Assembly (NCBI RefSeq): GCF_003692615.1
Contig: NZ_CP023540.1
Location: 1,426,001-1,490,000 of the forward strand
Direction of reading: 5' to 3'
Length of the DNA stretch: 64,000 nt
From: Chryseobacterium sp. 6424
GTDB lineage: Bacteria > Bacteroidota > Bacteroidia > Flavobacteriales > Weeksellaceae
The notes beneath the pieces were generated by a model, which had not been told where the DNA came from, made no database searches, and saw only the letters and a program-made list of their open reading frames with translations. The position numbers and the translations under genes were made by a program. Positions 35,198 to 43,936 of the stretch are shown here, piece after piece. Numbering within the stretch: position 1 is the first letter of the stretch; each line of letters opens with the position of its first letter.

Positions 35198-35231
35198 AAA
35201 ATCCCGAAAAACCAGTGTTTTTCGGGATTTT
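35198..35231. terminator. Bidirectional intrinsic terminator
   Basis: 15-bp perfect stem (35198-35212 with 35217-35231, loop 4) with A-rich and T-rich ends between the converging DUF962 and SPFH genes, so it can serve both. Confidence 0.92.
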
Positions 35232-35236
35232 GTATT

Positions 35237-36169
35237 TTAGTGGAAATGTGTAGGCGGCGGTGGCGGAAGTTTGTCTTTCGACGTTTCTTCAATTTTTTGT
35301 GTGGCCGCCATCGAAACCACCAGGTCATTCAGCATGGAACTTGCCGCACTTGGCGAATTAGGCAATAATACCAAATTGCTTCGGTTGTTCGCACCAATGC
35401 TGTGTAGCGTGTCGTAATGCTGTGTCACTACAATCAGCGCAGACGCTTCCTGCGAACTAATGCCAGCTTCGTTCAACATTTTAACAGATTCCTCCAGACC
35501 TTTCGCAATCTCCCGGCGCTGGTCGGCGATACCCATACCCTGAAGTTTCTTGGATTCAGCTTCGGCCTTTGCAACAGCAACGATTCGGATTTTCTGTGCC
35601 TCAGATTCGTATTCAGCGGCCGTTTTTTCGCGTTCTGCAGCATTGATCCGGTTCATTGCATGTTTTACCTGCTCATCAGGATCAATGTCGGTGACAAGCG
35701 CTTTGATGATGTCGTAGCCATAACTCTGCATCGCGTCCTGAAGTTCGCCTTTCACCGCGATTGCAATATCATCCTTACGAACGAAAACATCATCGAGTTT
35801 TAGTTTCGGTACTTCCGCACGCACCACGTCGAAAACATAAGAAGTTATCTGATTCTCAGGGTTTTCAAGTTTGTAGAATGAATCTGCCACTTGCTCTTTG
35901 ATCACCTGATACTGCACCGAAACTTTCATACGGATGAATACATTGTCAAGTGTTTTGGTATCAATAATCACATCAAGCTGCTGAATCCGCAGGTTCATCC
36001 TTTTGGCTACCTGATCAATAAACGGGATCTTAAGGTGCAGACCTGCGTGGCGCACCGAATGGAACTTGCCCAATCTCTCTACAATAGCCGCTGTAGCCTG
36101 CTTCACCGTAAAAAAAGAGGCAAACAGTACGACAAGGCCCAGGAAAATAATAATACTTAATAATGTCAT
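35237..36169 (-). CDS. SPFH-domain (stomatin/prohibitin-like) protein
   Basis: 310 aa. One N-terminal membrane segment (LLSIIIFLGLVVLFASFFTV) is followed by the SPFH/band 7 domain (AIVERLGKFHSVRHAGLHLKIPFIDQVAKRMNLRIQQLDV) and a long helical region (about 170-230, rich in Glu/Ala/Lys) that drives oligomer formation. It resembles QmcA/stomatin-type proteins that organise membrane microdomains, and the conserved KALVTDIDPDEQVKHAMNRINAAEREK block is diagnostic. No NfeD gene is adjacent. Function in the cell unknown. Confidence 0.88.
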   Translation of the reverse strand: MTLLSIIIFLGLVVLFASFFTVKQATAAIVERLGKFHSVRHAGLHLKIPFIDQVAKRMNLRIQQLDVIIDTKTLDNVFIRMKVSVQYQVIKEQVADSFYKLENPENQITSYVFDVVRAEVPKLKLDDVFVRKDDIAIAVKGELQDAMQSYGYDIIKALVTDIDPDEQVKHAMNRINAAEREKTAAEYESEAQKIRIVAVAKAEAESKKLQGMGIADQRREIAKGLEESVKMLNEAGISSQEASALIVVTQHYDTLHSIGANNRSNLVLLPNSPSAASSMLNDLVVSMAATQKIEETSKDKLPPPPPTHFH

Positions 36170-36275
36170 TCGTAAATATTTAAAAGTTAACTAATTTGTA
36201 TCTGAAACGTCATAAATATAGTAAAAAAAATTAAAATTTCGTCTTAATCGTATCAAAATTCACTGAAAATAATGA

Positions 36276-37631
36276 TTAGACTGTCATCCCGATTTCAATT
36301 CCTTTGATTTTCCGGTAGAGATCGGTGGCAAAATTATCCGTCATGCCGGATACAAAATCAATGACTCCCAATACGCGTTGATAATCGCTTCCATTCTCAT
36401 AAACAAACTGTTGGGGCAGCAGTTTCAAAGCCATTTTATCATAAGATTTCCGTTCTTCTTTCGGTTTGATGATCGATGGTATGAAATGATCTAAAAGTTC
36501 ATACATCACGTTATAACCGGCATTCTCGATTTCTATGACTGCTTTGTGATTGTAGATTTTGGCTATGGAGAATTTTTCGATTTCAGTTAGGGCATTGTTT
36601 TCTGTTTTGTATATATCCAGCAGGGCACAATCTAGTTCCCCATTTAGGATAGCATCGAAATTTTTCTCATAAATACTCATGGATTTATTGATTAGTGCAT
36701 TAATCACTTTGGCGCGCAGATAAGAAATCCGCTCGTTGGCGTTCATAATCGCTGCAAGTTTGTCTTCTACCCTTTTGATGTTTTGGTTTTCAGACTTTAT
36801 AAGTTCCAGGAAAAGACCCTCGCAATCATTTGATGATACGATACCGAGCCGGTGCGCGTCTTCCATGTCAATGATGTTATAGCAAATGTCATCCGCAGCT
36901 TCTACCAGCCACACAAAGGGATGGCGACGAAAAATATATGGTTCAGTACTTTCCTGTTTTAGTTGCAGGGTATTGGCGATCTGCAGGAAAGTTTCTTTCT
37001 CATTCTGGAAAAACCCGAATTTTTTACGGTGCAGCACCCCTCTTTTCTTAGCAACCGCTTCACATGGATATTTGGCGATACTGGCAAGCGTGGTAAAAGT
37101 AAGTTGTGTTCCGCCTTCATCTTTACCGTTTTGTTGGTGAGTCAATACGCGGATGGCATTGGCATTTCCTTCAAAATTTACCAGATCCGCCCATTCCTTG
37201 TCGCTGAATTTCGGTTTCAGATCATTTTCATTCTTTTCAAAATAGCTGGCAATGGCATCTTCACCGGAATGGCCAAAAGCCGGGTTTCCCACATCATGGC
37301 ATAAGCAGGCTGCGGCGATCACATTATGCAGGTTATGCTGATAGAAATTCTGCGCGTCTTCTGTCAACTCATTATTAAAATTTTTAAAGATGAATTCACC
37401 TGCTAAGCTGCCCAAACTGCGACCTACAGAGGAAACCTCTAATGAATGGGTAAGCCGGTTATGTACAAAGACACTCCCAGGAAGCGGAAACACCTGTGTT
37501 TTGTTCTGCAAACGGCGGAAAGCCGCGGAAAAAATGATACGGTCGAAATCCCGCTGGAAATCGGTTCTGCTGGTGATGGTGGCTTTGTCTTGTCCTGTCC
37601 TTTGGTTGGTGAAGATATGATTTAGATCCAT
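36276..37631 (-). CDS. dgt: dGTP triphosphohydrolase, HD family
   Basis: 451-aa metal-dependent hydrolase that releases triphosphate from dGTP. HD-domain ligands are visible: His62 in RLTHSLEV, His112-Asp113 in CHDVGNPAFGHSG, and the further His121. The start region RTDFQRDFDRIIFSAAFRRLQNKTQVFPL is the typical dNTPase N-terminus. Length and motif order match class 1 dGTPases. A TATTTTTG box ends only 4 bases before its ATG, so the transcript may be leaderless. Confidence 0.92.
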   Translation of the reverse strand: MDLNHIFTNQRTGQDKATITSRTDFQRDFDRIIFSAAFRRLQNKTQVFPLPGSVFVHNRLTHSLEVSSVGRSLGSLAGEFIFKNFNNELTEDAQNFYQHNLHNVIAAACLCHDVGNPAFGHSGEDAIASYFEKNENDLKPKFSDKEWADLVNFEGNANAIRVLTHQQNGKDEGGTQLTFTTLASIAKYPCEAVAKKRGVLHRKKFGFFQNEKETFLQIANTLQLKQESTEPYIFRRHPFVWLVEAADDICYNIIDMEDAHRLGIVSSNDCEGLFLELIKSENQNIKRVEDKLAAIMNANERISYLRAKVINALINKSMSIYEKNFDAILNGELDCALLDIYKTENNALTEIEKFSIAKIYNHKAVIEIENAGYNVMYELLDHFIPSIIKPKEERKSYDKMALKLLPQQFVYENGSDYQRVLGVIDFVSGMTDNFATDLYRKIKGIEIGMTV

Positions 37632-37635
37632 AGGC

Positions 37636-37643
37636 CAAAAATA
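37636..37643 (-). promoter_or_regulatory. Promoter -7 box of dgt (TATTTTTG), leaderless spacing
   Basis: TAnnTTTG match on the minus strand, 4 bases before the dgt ATG. Confidence 0.55.
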
Positions 37644-37697
37644 CGTTTTTATTGTGGTTCATGTTTTGAATAAGAGTTTTTTAAAAACCAATTAAAC

Positions 37698-38435
37698 ATG
37701 CCTGAGGGACCATCCATACTCATTTTGAAACAGCTTACCGAAAAATTTATTGGGCAGCAAATTCTGCAGGCAGCGGGAAACGCCAAAATCGCGAAAGAGA
37801 ATTTAACAGGGCTGGTGTTCGAGGAATACCGCATTTTCGGAAAACAGTCTTATCTTGTTTGTGGAGACTGTGTCATAAGGATTCATTTGCTGCTCTTCGG
37901 CTCCTATAGTATTGATGAGCAAATTAAACCAGACCGGCAATTAAGGCTTCATCTGAAGTTTATGAATGGGGACCTTTACTTCTATTCTTGCTCGGTAAAA
38001 TTGCTCGACCGCCGTGTTTTGAATGACATTGACTGGCAAGCGGACGTGCTGAGTGATGACTGGAGCCCATTACGCGCACGTAAAAAACTGAAAGCAAAAC
38101 CTGAAATGATGGTTTGTGACGCTTTGCTGGACCAGAATATATTTTCGGGTGTGGGCAACATCATCAAAAATGAGGTACTTTACAGAATTGGTGTGCACCC
38201 GGAAAGTTTGATAGGCCACCTACCGGCAAAAAAATTATCAGCACTTATATTTGAAGCCCGCAACTACAGTTTTGATTTTCTGAGATGGAAAAAGGATTAT
38301 GTGCTGAAGAAAAACTGGCTGGCACACACCAAGAAAATTTGTCGCAAATGCGGAGAACCGCTTACGAAAAGTCATTTGGGAATAACCAACAGACGCAGTT
38401 TTTACTGCGAAAAAGATCAGAAACTGTATTCCTGA
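37698..38435 (+). CDS. Fpg/Nei-family DNA glycosylase
   Basis: 245 aa. It starts MPEGPSILILKQLTEKFIGQ: Pro2-Glu3 are the catalytic residues of Fpg/Nei glycosylase/AP-lyases, which remove oxidised bases. The helix-two-turn-helix region reads ALLDQNIFSGVGNIIKNEVLYRIGVHPES. The C-terminal zinc-finger region has CRKCGEP then, where the last pair is expected, FYCEKDQ: the fourth Cys is an Asp. Zinc binding may therefore be altered or use the Asp; the protein is otherwise complete. It is close to endonuclease VIII-like members seen in Bacteroidota. Confidence 0.85.
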   Translation: MPEGPSILILKQLTEKFIGQQILQAAGNAKIAKENLTGLVFEEYRIFGKQSYLVCGDCVIRIHLLLFGSYSIDEQIKPDRQLRLHLKFMNGDLYFYSCSVKLLDRRVLNDIDWQADVLSDDWSPLRARKKLKAKPEMMVCDALLDQNIFSGVGNIIKNEVLYRIGVHPESLIGHLPAKKLSALIFEARNYSFDFLRWKKDYVLKKNWLAHTKKICRKCGEPLTKSHLGITNRRSFYCEKDQKLYS

Positions 38436-38520
38436 AATTTAATATACTTAAATCTGCAGAACTATTAATTATACGGAGATTTTATTAAATTTTCAAGTAA
38501 TACAGCAATAATATTATAAT

Positions 38521-38528
38521 TATCTTTG
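38521..38528 (+). promoter_or_regulatory. Promoter -7 box of the T9SS type A gene (TATCTTTG)
   Basis: TAnnTTTG match, 12 bases before the ATG at 38541. Confidence 0.75.
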
Positions 38529-38540
38529 TAAAAAAATTAT

Positions 38541-39461
38541 ATGAAAAATATGTATTTTCTGGCTGCGGCACTATTTTGCAGTTCAATTTCTGCACAGACC
38601 ACAATTTCTTTCGAAAGTAGCGAGGGTTACGCTTTAGGAAACATTAATAACCAAAACGGTTGGACAGTTACCCAAACCAGTGACGGACCGCTCACAAATC
38701 AGATTGTTACTAATGAAGTTGCATCCGCAGGAACTTACTCATTTAAAAATGCCTATGTACCAGAATACGGCGACCAGTGGTTCCCAATATTCGGCGTTGA
38801 AAAATCTTTTTCTCCAGCTTTAGATTACAAGAATACAACAATTTCTTATGACTTTTATGCTCCGCAACAGGGAGGCGCCGATTTCGAATTTGCTTTATAT
38901 TCAATCAATGAAGAGGAAGATGTTTTCGATATTTTGTTGGCGGTTGGCTTCGAAAACAGAGGTCTTATTTATATTTATCCAGAGAAGAATTTCGGCGGAT
39001 TTACTTATGCGGAAGCTGAATGGCATGCAAACCAATGGTATAATTTAAAGGTGGAAATAAAAGAAGAGACCATTAAATATTTTTTAAATGGCGCGGAAAT
39101 CCATTCAGGACCGAATACCACTAAAGTGAATGTAAACGGAATGAATTTCTTACATAATAATTATGGCGGAAGCGCTTATTACGATAATATTGTTGTAAAT
39201 GGAACTAATATGTCTACAACTTCAGTTCAAAAAGGCAGCATAAAGGTTTATCCCAATCCAGTTATCGATGTAGTAACTATCGAACTGCCACAGGGTGAAA
39301 AACTTGACGGCGTTGAAGTTTATTCTTTATCCGGACAAAAAGTGGTAAGCATACCTTCCGACAAAAATTTAAATCTTTCAAAGCTGAAGTCAGGCGGTTA
39401 TATCCTTAAGGCTAAAACTAAAGACGGAAAAACTTATATTTCTAAAATCATTAAAAATTAG
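38541..39461 (+). CDS. Secreted protein with T9SS type A sorting domain
   Basis: 306 aa. Signal peptide MKNMYFLAAALFCSSISAQ, then a concanavalin/LamG-like beta domain (about 22-225, with DFYAPQQGGADFEFALYSINEE and YDNIVVNGTNMS), then the type A signal about 232-306: IKVYPNPVIDVVTIELPQ, VYSLSGQKVV, LSKLKSGGYILKAKTKDGKTYISKIIKN. The latter directs type IX secretion and cleavage. The catalytic or binding role of the first domain is not clear; LamG-like folds often bind carbohydrate. Confidence 0.87.
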   Translation: MKNMYFLAAALFCSSISAQTTISFESSEGYALGNINNQNGWTVTQTSDGPLTNQIVTNEVASAGTYSFKNAYVPEYGDQWFPIFGVEKSFSPALDYKNTTISYDFYAPQQGGADFEFALYSINEEEDVFDILLAVGFENRGLIYIYPEKNFGGFTYAEAEWHANQWYNLKVEIKEETIKYFLNGAEIHSGPNTTKVNVNGMNFLHNNYGGSAYYDNIVVNGTNMSTTSVQKGSIKVYPNPVIDVVTIELPQGEKLDGVEVYSLSGQKVVSIPSDKNLNLSKLKSGGYILKAKTKDGKTYISKIIKN

Positions 39462-39482
39462 GTTACACCATTTTAAACACAA

Positions 39483-39510
39483 AATATCCCCGCAAAATTG
39501 CGGGGATATT
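39483..39510. terminator. Bidirectional intrinsic terminator
   Basis: 13-bp stem (39483-39495 with 39498-39510, including CCCCGC/GCGGGG) between the converging T9SS type A gene and gcvP. Confidence 0.9.
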
Positions 39511-39533
39511 TATTTGATTTGCAAACATTAAAA

Positions 39534-42392
39534 TCACATATACGCCTCAATCGGTTCGCACGTACAGATTAAATTCCTGTCCCCGTAAGCTTCATCAACT
39601 CTGGATACGGACGCAAAGAACTTATGTTCCCGAACCCATTCCAGTGGATATGCCGCTTTTTCTCTTCCATACGGCTTGTCCCACGAATCGGAAATAACCA
39701 ACTGCTCGGTATGTGGCGCATTTTTCAGAACGTTATTTGCTGCGTCCGCACTTCCTTCGGCGATTTCATCGATTTCTTTCTTAATCGAAATCATTGCTTC
39801 AGCGAAACGGTCGATTTCTCTTTTGCTTTCCGATTCGGTTGGCTCGATCATTAATGTTCCGGCAACAGGAAAACTCACTGTTGGTGCATGGAAACCGTAA
39901 TCCATCAGTCGTTTTGCAACATCGGCAACTTCGATTCCTACCGCTTTAAACTGTCGGAAATCTACGATACATTCATGCGCTACTCTGCCGTTATTATTCG
40001 CATATAAAATCGGGAAGTGTTCTGCAAGAATCTCTTTCAGGTAATTTGCGTTCAGGATCGCGTGTTCCGTAGCTTTCTTCAATCCTTCCGTTCCCAGCAT
40101 TTTGATATAGGCGTAAGAAATATTCAGGACAAGGCTGGAGCCGTACGGCGCTGCGGAAATTGCGTCTATGGCCTCTTTCTCGCCAATGCGGATATTAGGA
40201 TTTGATGGTAAAAACTTCACCAGATGTTCTGCAACACAGATAGGTCCAACGCCAGGTCCGCCGCCGCCATGTGGGATTGCAAAGGTTTTGTGCAGATTCA
40301 GGTGGCAAACATCGGCACCAATATTTCCTGGTGAAGTGTAACCGCACTGCGCGTTCATATTAGCACCGTCCATATATACTTGGCCACCATGATCGTGGAT
40401 GACTTTAATGATGTCCTTAATGTTTTCATCAAAAAAACCGTACGTTGACGGATAGGTAATCATCGCCGCAGATAGGTTTTCAGAATGCTGCTCTGCTTTG
40501 GCTCTTAAATCGTCGATATCAATTTCTCCATTTTCAAGGTTTTTCACGACTACCACTTTCATCCCTGCGATAACTGCTGAAGCAGGGTTGGTACCGTGCG
40601 CCGACTGTGGTATCAATACAATATTACGGTGATGATCGCCGCGGGATTTATGATATTCTCGGATCACCATCAGACCTGCGTATTCACCCTGCGCACCGGA
40701 GTTCGGTTGTAGTGAGGTGCCGGCAAAACCTGTGATTTCTGCCAGGTCTTTTTCAAGTTCTTTTATCAAAGTTTGGTAACCAGCGGCTTGTTCTCTCGGT
40801 ACAAATGGGTGTATGTTACCCCACTCTGGCCAAGAAATCGGCAACATTTCGGTAGCGGCATTGAGTTTCATGGTGCATGAACCGAGTGAGATCATGGAAT
40901 GCGTCAAAGAAAGGTCTTTTCTTTCAAGTCTTTTGATATACCGCATCAGTTCGGTTTCTGTGTGATATTTATTAAAGACTTCAGCGGCTAAGATGTCATC
41001 AGTTCTTAGGGATTCCTCAGGGATCATCAGTTCTTCCTTAATAACAAGCTTAAAACTCTGTTTTTCTTTAAACTGTGCTAGCGCATCAAACAGTGCCTGT
41101 AATTTCTCTTCGGTAGTACTTTCGTTAACCGAGATGCTTACTGTATTTTCGGTAAAATAATTAAGGTTTATTTTGTTACCGAGCATTAGCTGGCGAAGCA
41201 CGTTTTTTTCGCTCTCCTCCATAGTGAATTTTACAGTATCGAAAATTGGTTCATCAGATACTTCATATCCTAAAATCTGCAATGCATTTCTAAGCGCATT
41301 TGCTTTGAAATGAATTTGCCCTGCGATGTAGTTCAATCCTTTCGGACCGTGATAAACAGCGTACATGCCTGCCATTACTGCAAGCAGTACCTGCGCGGTA
41401 CAGATATTAGAAGTAGCTCTTTCTCTTTTAATGTGCTGCTCACGGGTCTGCAGTGCCATTCGTAGTGCCCGGTTTCCGTTCGCATCCTGAGAGATACCGA
41501 TGATTCTACCAGGGATGTCTCTCTTATAATCTTCTTTACAGCTGAAAAACGCAGCGTGCGGGCCACCGTAACCCATCGGGATCCCGAATCGCTGGGTAGT
41601 ACCCACGGCACAGTCGGCACCCATTTCCGCAGGGGATTTCAGTTTCACCAAGGCAATAAGATCACAGGCAACCACTACCTGTAAATTAAGTGTCTTGTAT
41701 TTTTTAATGTCTTCAGTATAATCTTTTACCACCCCGTTCTTACCTGGATATTGAAGGATTATACCGTAGAATTCGGTGTTAAAATCATAGGATTCATGAT
41801 CACCTACAACGATTTCGATACCGAGACCTTCGGCTTTGGTGGTAAGAACTGCCAAGGTTTGTGGCAATACCAATTCGGAAACGAAGAATTTATTGGCACC
41901 AGATTTCTTTTGATCCTTGGTCCGGCTTTCATAAAACATGTGCATGGCTTCGGCGGCAGCGGTAGATTCATCCAGCAGAGATGCATTCGCCAGTTCGAAA
42001 CCTGTAAGATCGCTGACAACGGTCTGGAAGTTCAGCAAAGCCTCTAATCTGCCTTGTGCAATTTCTGCCTGATATGGGGTGTATGCCGTGTACCAAGACG
42101 GATTCTCCAAGATATTGCGCTGTATAGCACTTGGCAGAATGGTACCATGATAACCGAAACCTATATAATTATCGTACAGTGCATTTTTTGCAGCCAACTC
42201 TTTTGAATGGGCCAACATCTGATGCTCTGAAAGTGCGGGTGAAATATCCAAATCTTTTTCCAGACGAATGGTGGAAGGGATGGTTTGGGATAGCAGTTCT
42301 TCGATACCCGAAACGCCAATCTTCTGCAGCATCGCTTGTTTGTCAGCTTCATCCAAAGATATGTGGCGGTTTACAAATTGCGTGGTGTTCAT
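39534..42392 (-). CDS. gcvP: Glycine dehydrogenase (P protein of glycine cleavage)
   Basis: 952-aa single-chain P protein, which decarboxylates glycine and loads the aminomethyl group on the lipoyl H protein. It holds both halves of the duplicated PLP fold: the N-terminal [25 protein letters not shown]-like block ([20 protein letters not shown]) and the C-terminal active site [21 protein letters not shown] with the PLP Lys. The other gcv genes are not adjacent; E3 (lpd) lies at 1.9 kb. Length and motifs are intact. Confidence 0.97.
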   Translation of the reverse strand: [952 protein letters not shown]

Positions 42393-42516
42393 TGTATTTT
42401 TACTTGATTTTATTAGAATTAAGGTTCGTAAAAATACGAATTATTATGCAACGGACAATTCGGAAAATCATAGTGAAAATCCGGAGATATTATTTTGATT
42501 AATTCTAAATTAAAAT

Positions 42517-42524
42517 TATATTTG
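42517..42524 (+). promoter_or_regulatory. Promoter -7 box of the small Cys-rich gene (TATATTTG)
   Basis: TAnnTTTG match ending 4 bases before the ATG at 42529, which would give a leaderless or nearly leaderless transcript. Confidence 0.55.
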
Positions 42525-42528
42525 CCAC

Positions 42529-42681
42529 ATGAATTCAACCATCATTCCTTTCAAGATCGCGCCGCTTGCGCCCGCTTTCCGTTCTGTTGAAGAAATGTAT
42601 TGCGAAAAAAAGAAATGCTGTAAAAAATTTAAGAAGGGAAAACGCTGTAAAAAGTGCCCAGGCAGGCTAAAAATGGCTTAA
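42529..42681 (+). CDS. Small Lys/Cys-rich protein, 50 aa
   Basis: A 50-codon ORF, ATG 42529 to TAA 42679. The N-terminal 22 residues are neutral and hydrophobic (MNSTIIPFKIAPLAPAFRSV); the rest is strongly basic with Cys in the order MYCEKKKCC, KKFKKGKRCKKCP, giving C-x5-CC-x8-C-x2-C spacing. That looks like a small metal-binding or nucleic-acid-binding peptide, but I cannot name a family. The own promoter just before it, and the coherent basic composition, support it. It ends 3 bases before the converging J-domain gene. Confidence 0.6.
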   Translation: MNSTIIPFKIAPLAPAFRSVEEMYCEKKKCCKKFKKGKRCKKCPGRLKMA

Positions 42682-42684
42682 TGC

Positions 42685-43335
42685 TTATTGCATAAAGGTT
42701 TTCACCAAAAGCATTGCTGCAATTATTATAAAGAGGACCGCAAGGATGATTCTGGCCAATTTGGGCTTTCGGTCTGCCGGTGACTGTGTAGATTGCCGCG
42801 GTCGGAAAAGTTCTTCCGCTTCACTCCGATGCTGCTCCTTTTCAGTTTCAAAGACTTCAGTAATGGTGATGCCACGCACCAAAGTTTTATTCAGTAAGGT
42901 ATTGGTGGCGTGCAGTAACAACTGAAATTCCCCATCCTTGAATTCATTTATCTTAAACACCCTTTCTCCATAACCTTTTTCGAGACCAAAGGGGATGATC
43001 TTTACAACATCCGCATTGTGCGTCTGCCATTTAATGATGATTTCCTCGCCTTTATGCGCACGGATCTTATTAGCGCTGAAACTTCTGATAGACGGCGGAA
43101 GATTCGGTCGGTAACTGCGTTGCTGATGACTTAAATTCTCATCATAAATACGCCTTTTCTCTTTATCACTGAGGATTTCATAAGCCTCCTGAATTTCCAT
43201 AAAACGGGCAGCGAAAAAGGGATCATTGTCGTTTTTATCCGGATGGTATTTCACCGAAAGTTTGCGGTAAGCTTTTTTAATTTCTTCCTCCATGGCATTT
43301 TCAGGGATACTCAGGAAATAATAATAGTTCTTCAT
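42685..43335 (-). CDS. J-domain protein with C-terminal membrane anchor
   Basis: 216 aa. The N-terminal J domain (MKNYYYFLSIPENAMEEEIKKAYRKLSVKYHPDKNDNDPFF) carries the HPD motif (31-33) needed to stimulate DnaK. A beta-rich region follows (about 80-165, IRAHKGEEIIIKWQTHNADVV), and a single C-terminal transmembrane helix (ARIILAVLFIIIAAMLLVKTF) tethers it. Neither a Gly/Phe region nor a zinc-finger domain is present, so this is a specialised J protein rather than DnaJ itself. Promoter at 43354-43361. Confidence 0.87.
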   Translation of the reverse strand: MKNYYYFLSIPENAMEEEIKKAYRKLSVKYHPDKNDNDPFFAARFMEIQEAYEILSDKEKRRIYDENLSHQQRSYRPNLPPSIRSFSANKIRAHKGEEIIIKWQTHNADVVKIIPFGLEKGYGERVFKINEFKDGEFQLLLHATNTLLNKTLVRGITITEVFETEKEQHRSEAEELFRPRQSTQSPADRKPKLARIILAVLFIIIAAMLLVKTFMQ

Positions 43336-43353
43336 TCAGGCGTGGTTTGCGTG

Positions 43354-43361
43354 CAAAAGTA
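43354..43361 (-). promoter_or_regulatory. Promoter -7 box of the J-domain gene (TACTTTTG)
   Basis: TAnnTTTG match on the minus strand, 18 bases before the ATG at 43335. Confidence 0.6.
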
Positions 43362-43392
43362 AGATTTATGTCCGAAAAAAATCTTCAGGAAA

Positions 43393-43833
43393 TTACTTTT
43401 CAGCCAGTGTTTTCAGATACTCAAAGCCTTTGCTAAACCCTTCATTCATCATATTTTCAATATCACGTGTGGTGTGTATGATGGCTCTAAGCTCAGTGGT
43501 CTGCGAATCAATTTCACGTAAAAAATACTTTTCTTCAGCGCCACTCCATTCGAGTTGGTTTACTGTCGCGGTATCCACCCGACCTTCCCGAACCATCCCC
43601 AAATGACTGAAAACCACTTCAGCAGGTTCGTGCAGACTTTTAATGGTGGAATACAAGCCACTGCCTTCAGCATTCAGGAAGAATGTCTCCCCATTCACTT
43701 CCCAATCGGACCTGAACTGTGATCCGGGCGCAAAAAACTGCTTCCATTCTTTGTAGGTTTCAGGATTCCAGAGTAAATCCCAGATCTTCTGGCGCGGTGC
43801 TTTGATGATGATTTCGTAATTGAAAGTTGCCAT
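43393..43833 (-). CDS. SRPBCC (AHSA1-like) domain protein
   Basis: 146-aa START/AHSA1 fold: strand-helix N-terminus ATFNYEIIIKAPRQKIWDLLWNPETYKEWKQFFAPGSQFRSDW, central strands GETFFLNAEGSGLYSTIKSLHEPAEVVFSHLG, C-terminal helix MNEGFSKGFEYLKTLAEK. Such proteins bind hydrophobic ligands or act with Hsp90 in other lineages; the bacterial role is mostly unknown. A second SRPBCC gene lies 103 bases upstream, a possible tandem duplication that has diverged. Confidence 0.85.
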   Translation of the reverse strand: MATFNYEIIIKAPRQKIWDLLWNPETYKEWKQFFAPGSQFRSDWEVNGETFFLNAEGSGLYSTIKSLHEPAEVVFSHLGMVREGRVDTATVNQLEWSGAEEKYFLREIDSQTTELRAIIHTTRDIENMMNEGFSKGFEYLKTLAEK

Positions 43834-43853
43834 ACTGTTTTTTCTTTAATTCA

Positions 43854-43884
43854 AATAAAAAAAGCCGTCACCCTGCTGACGGCC
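43854..43884 (-). terminator. Intrinsic terminator of the upstream SRPBCC gene
   Basis: 7-bp GC-rich stem GCCGTCA/TGACGGC (43864-43870 with 43877-43883) followed on the minus strand by T-rich sequence, 53 bases after the stop. Confidence 0.8.
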
Positions 43885-43936
43885 CGGTGCTTTTCAGCAA
43901 CAGCAACTACATTGCCATAATTTATCTGCGGCGCGA

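Noticed and set aside
42425..42440. Inverted repeat TTCGTA-AAAA-TACGAA upstream of gcvP
   Set aside because: Only 6 bp per arm in A+T-rich sequence and without other signals; too weak to call an operator.
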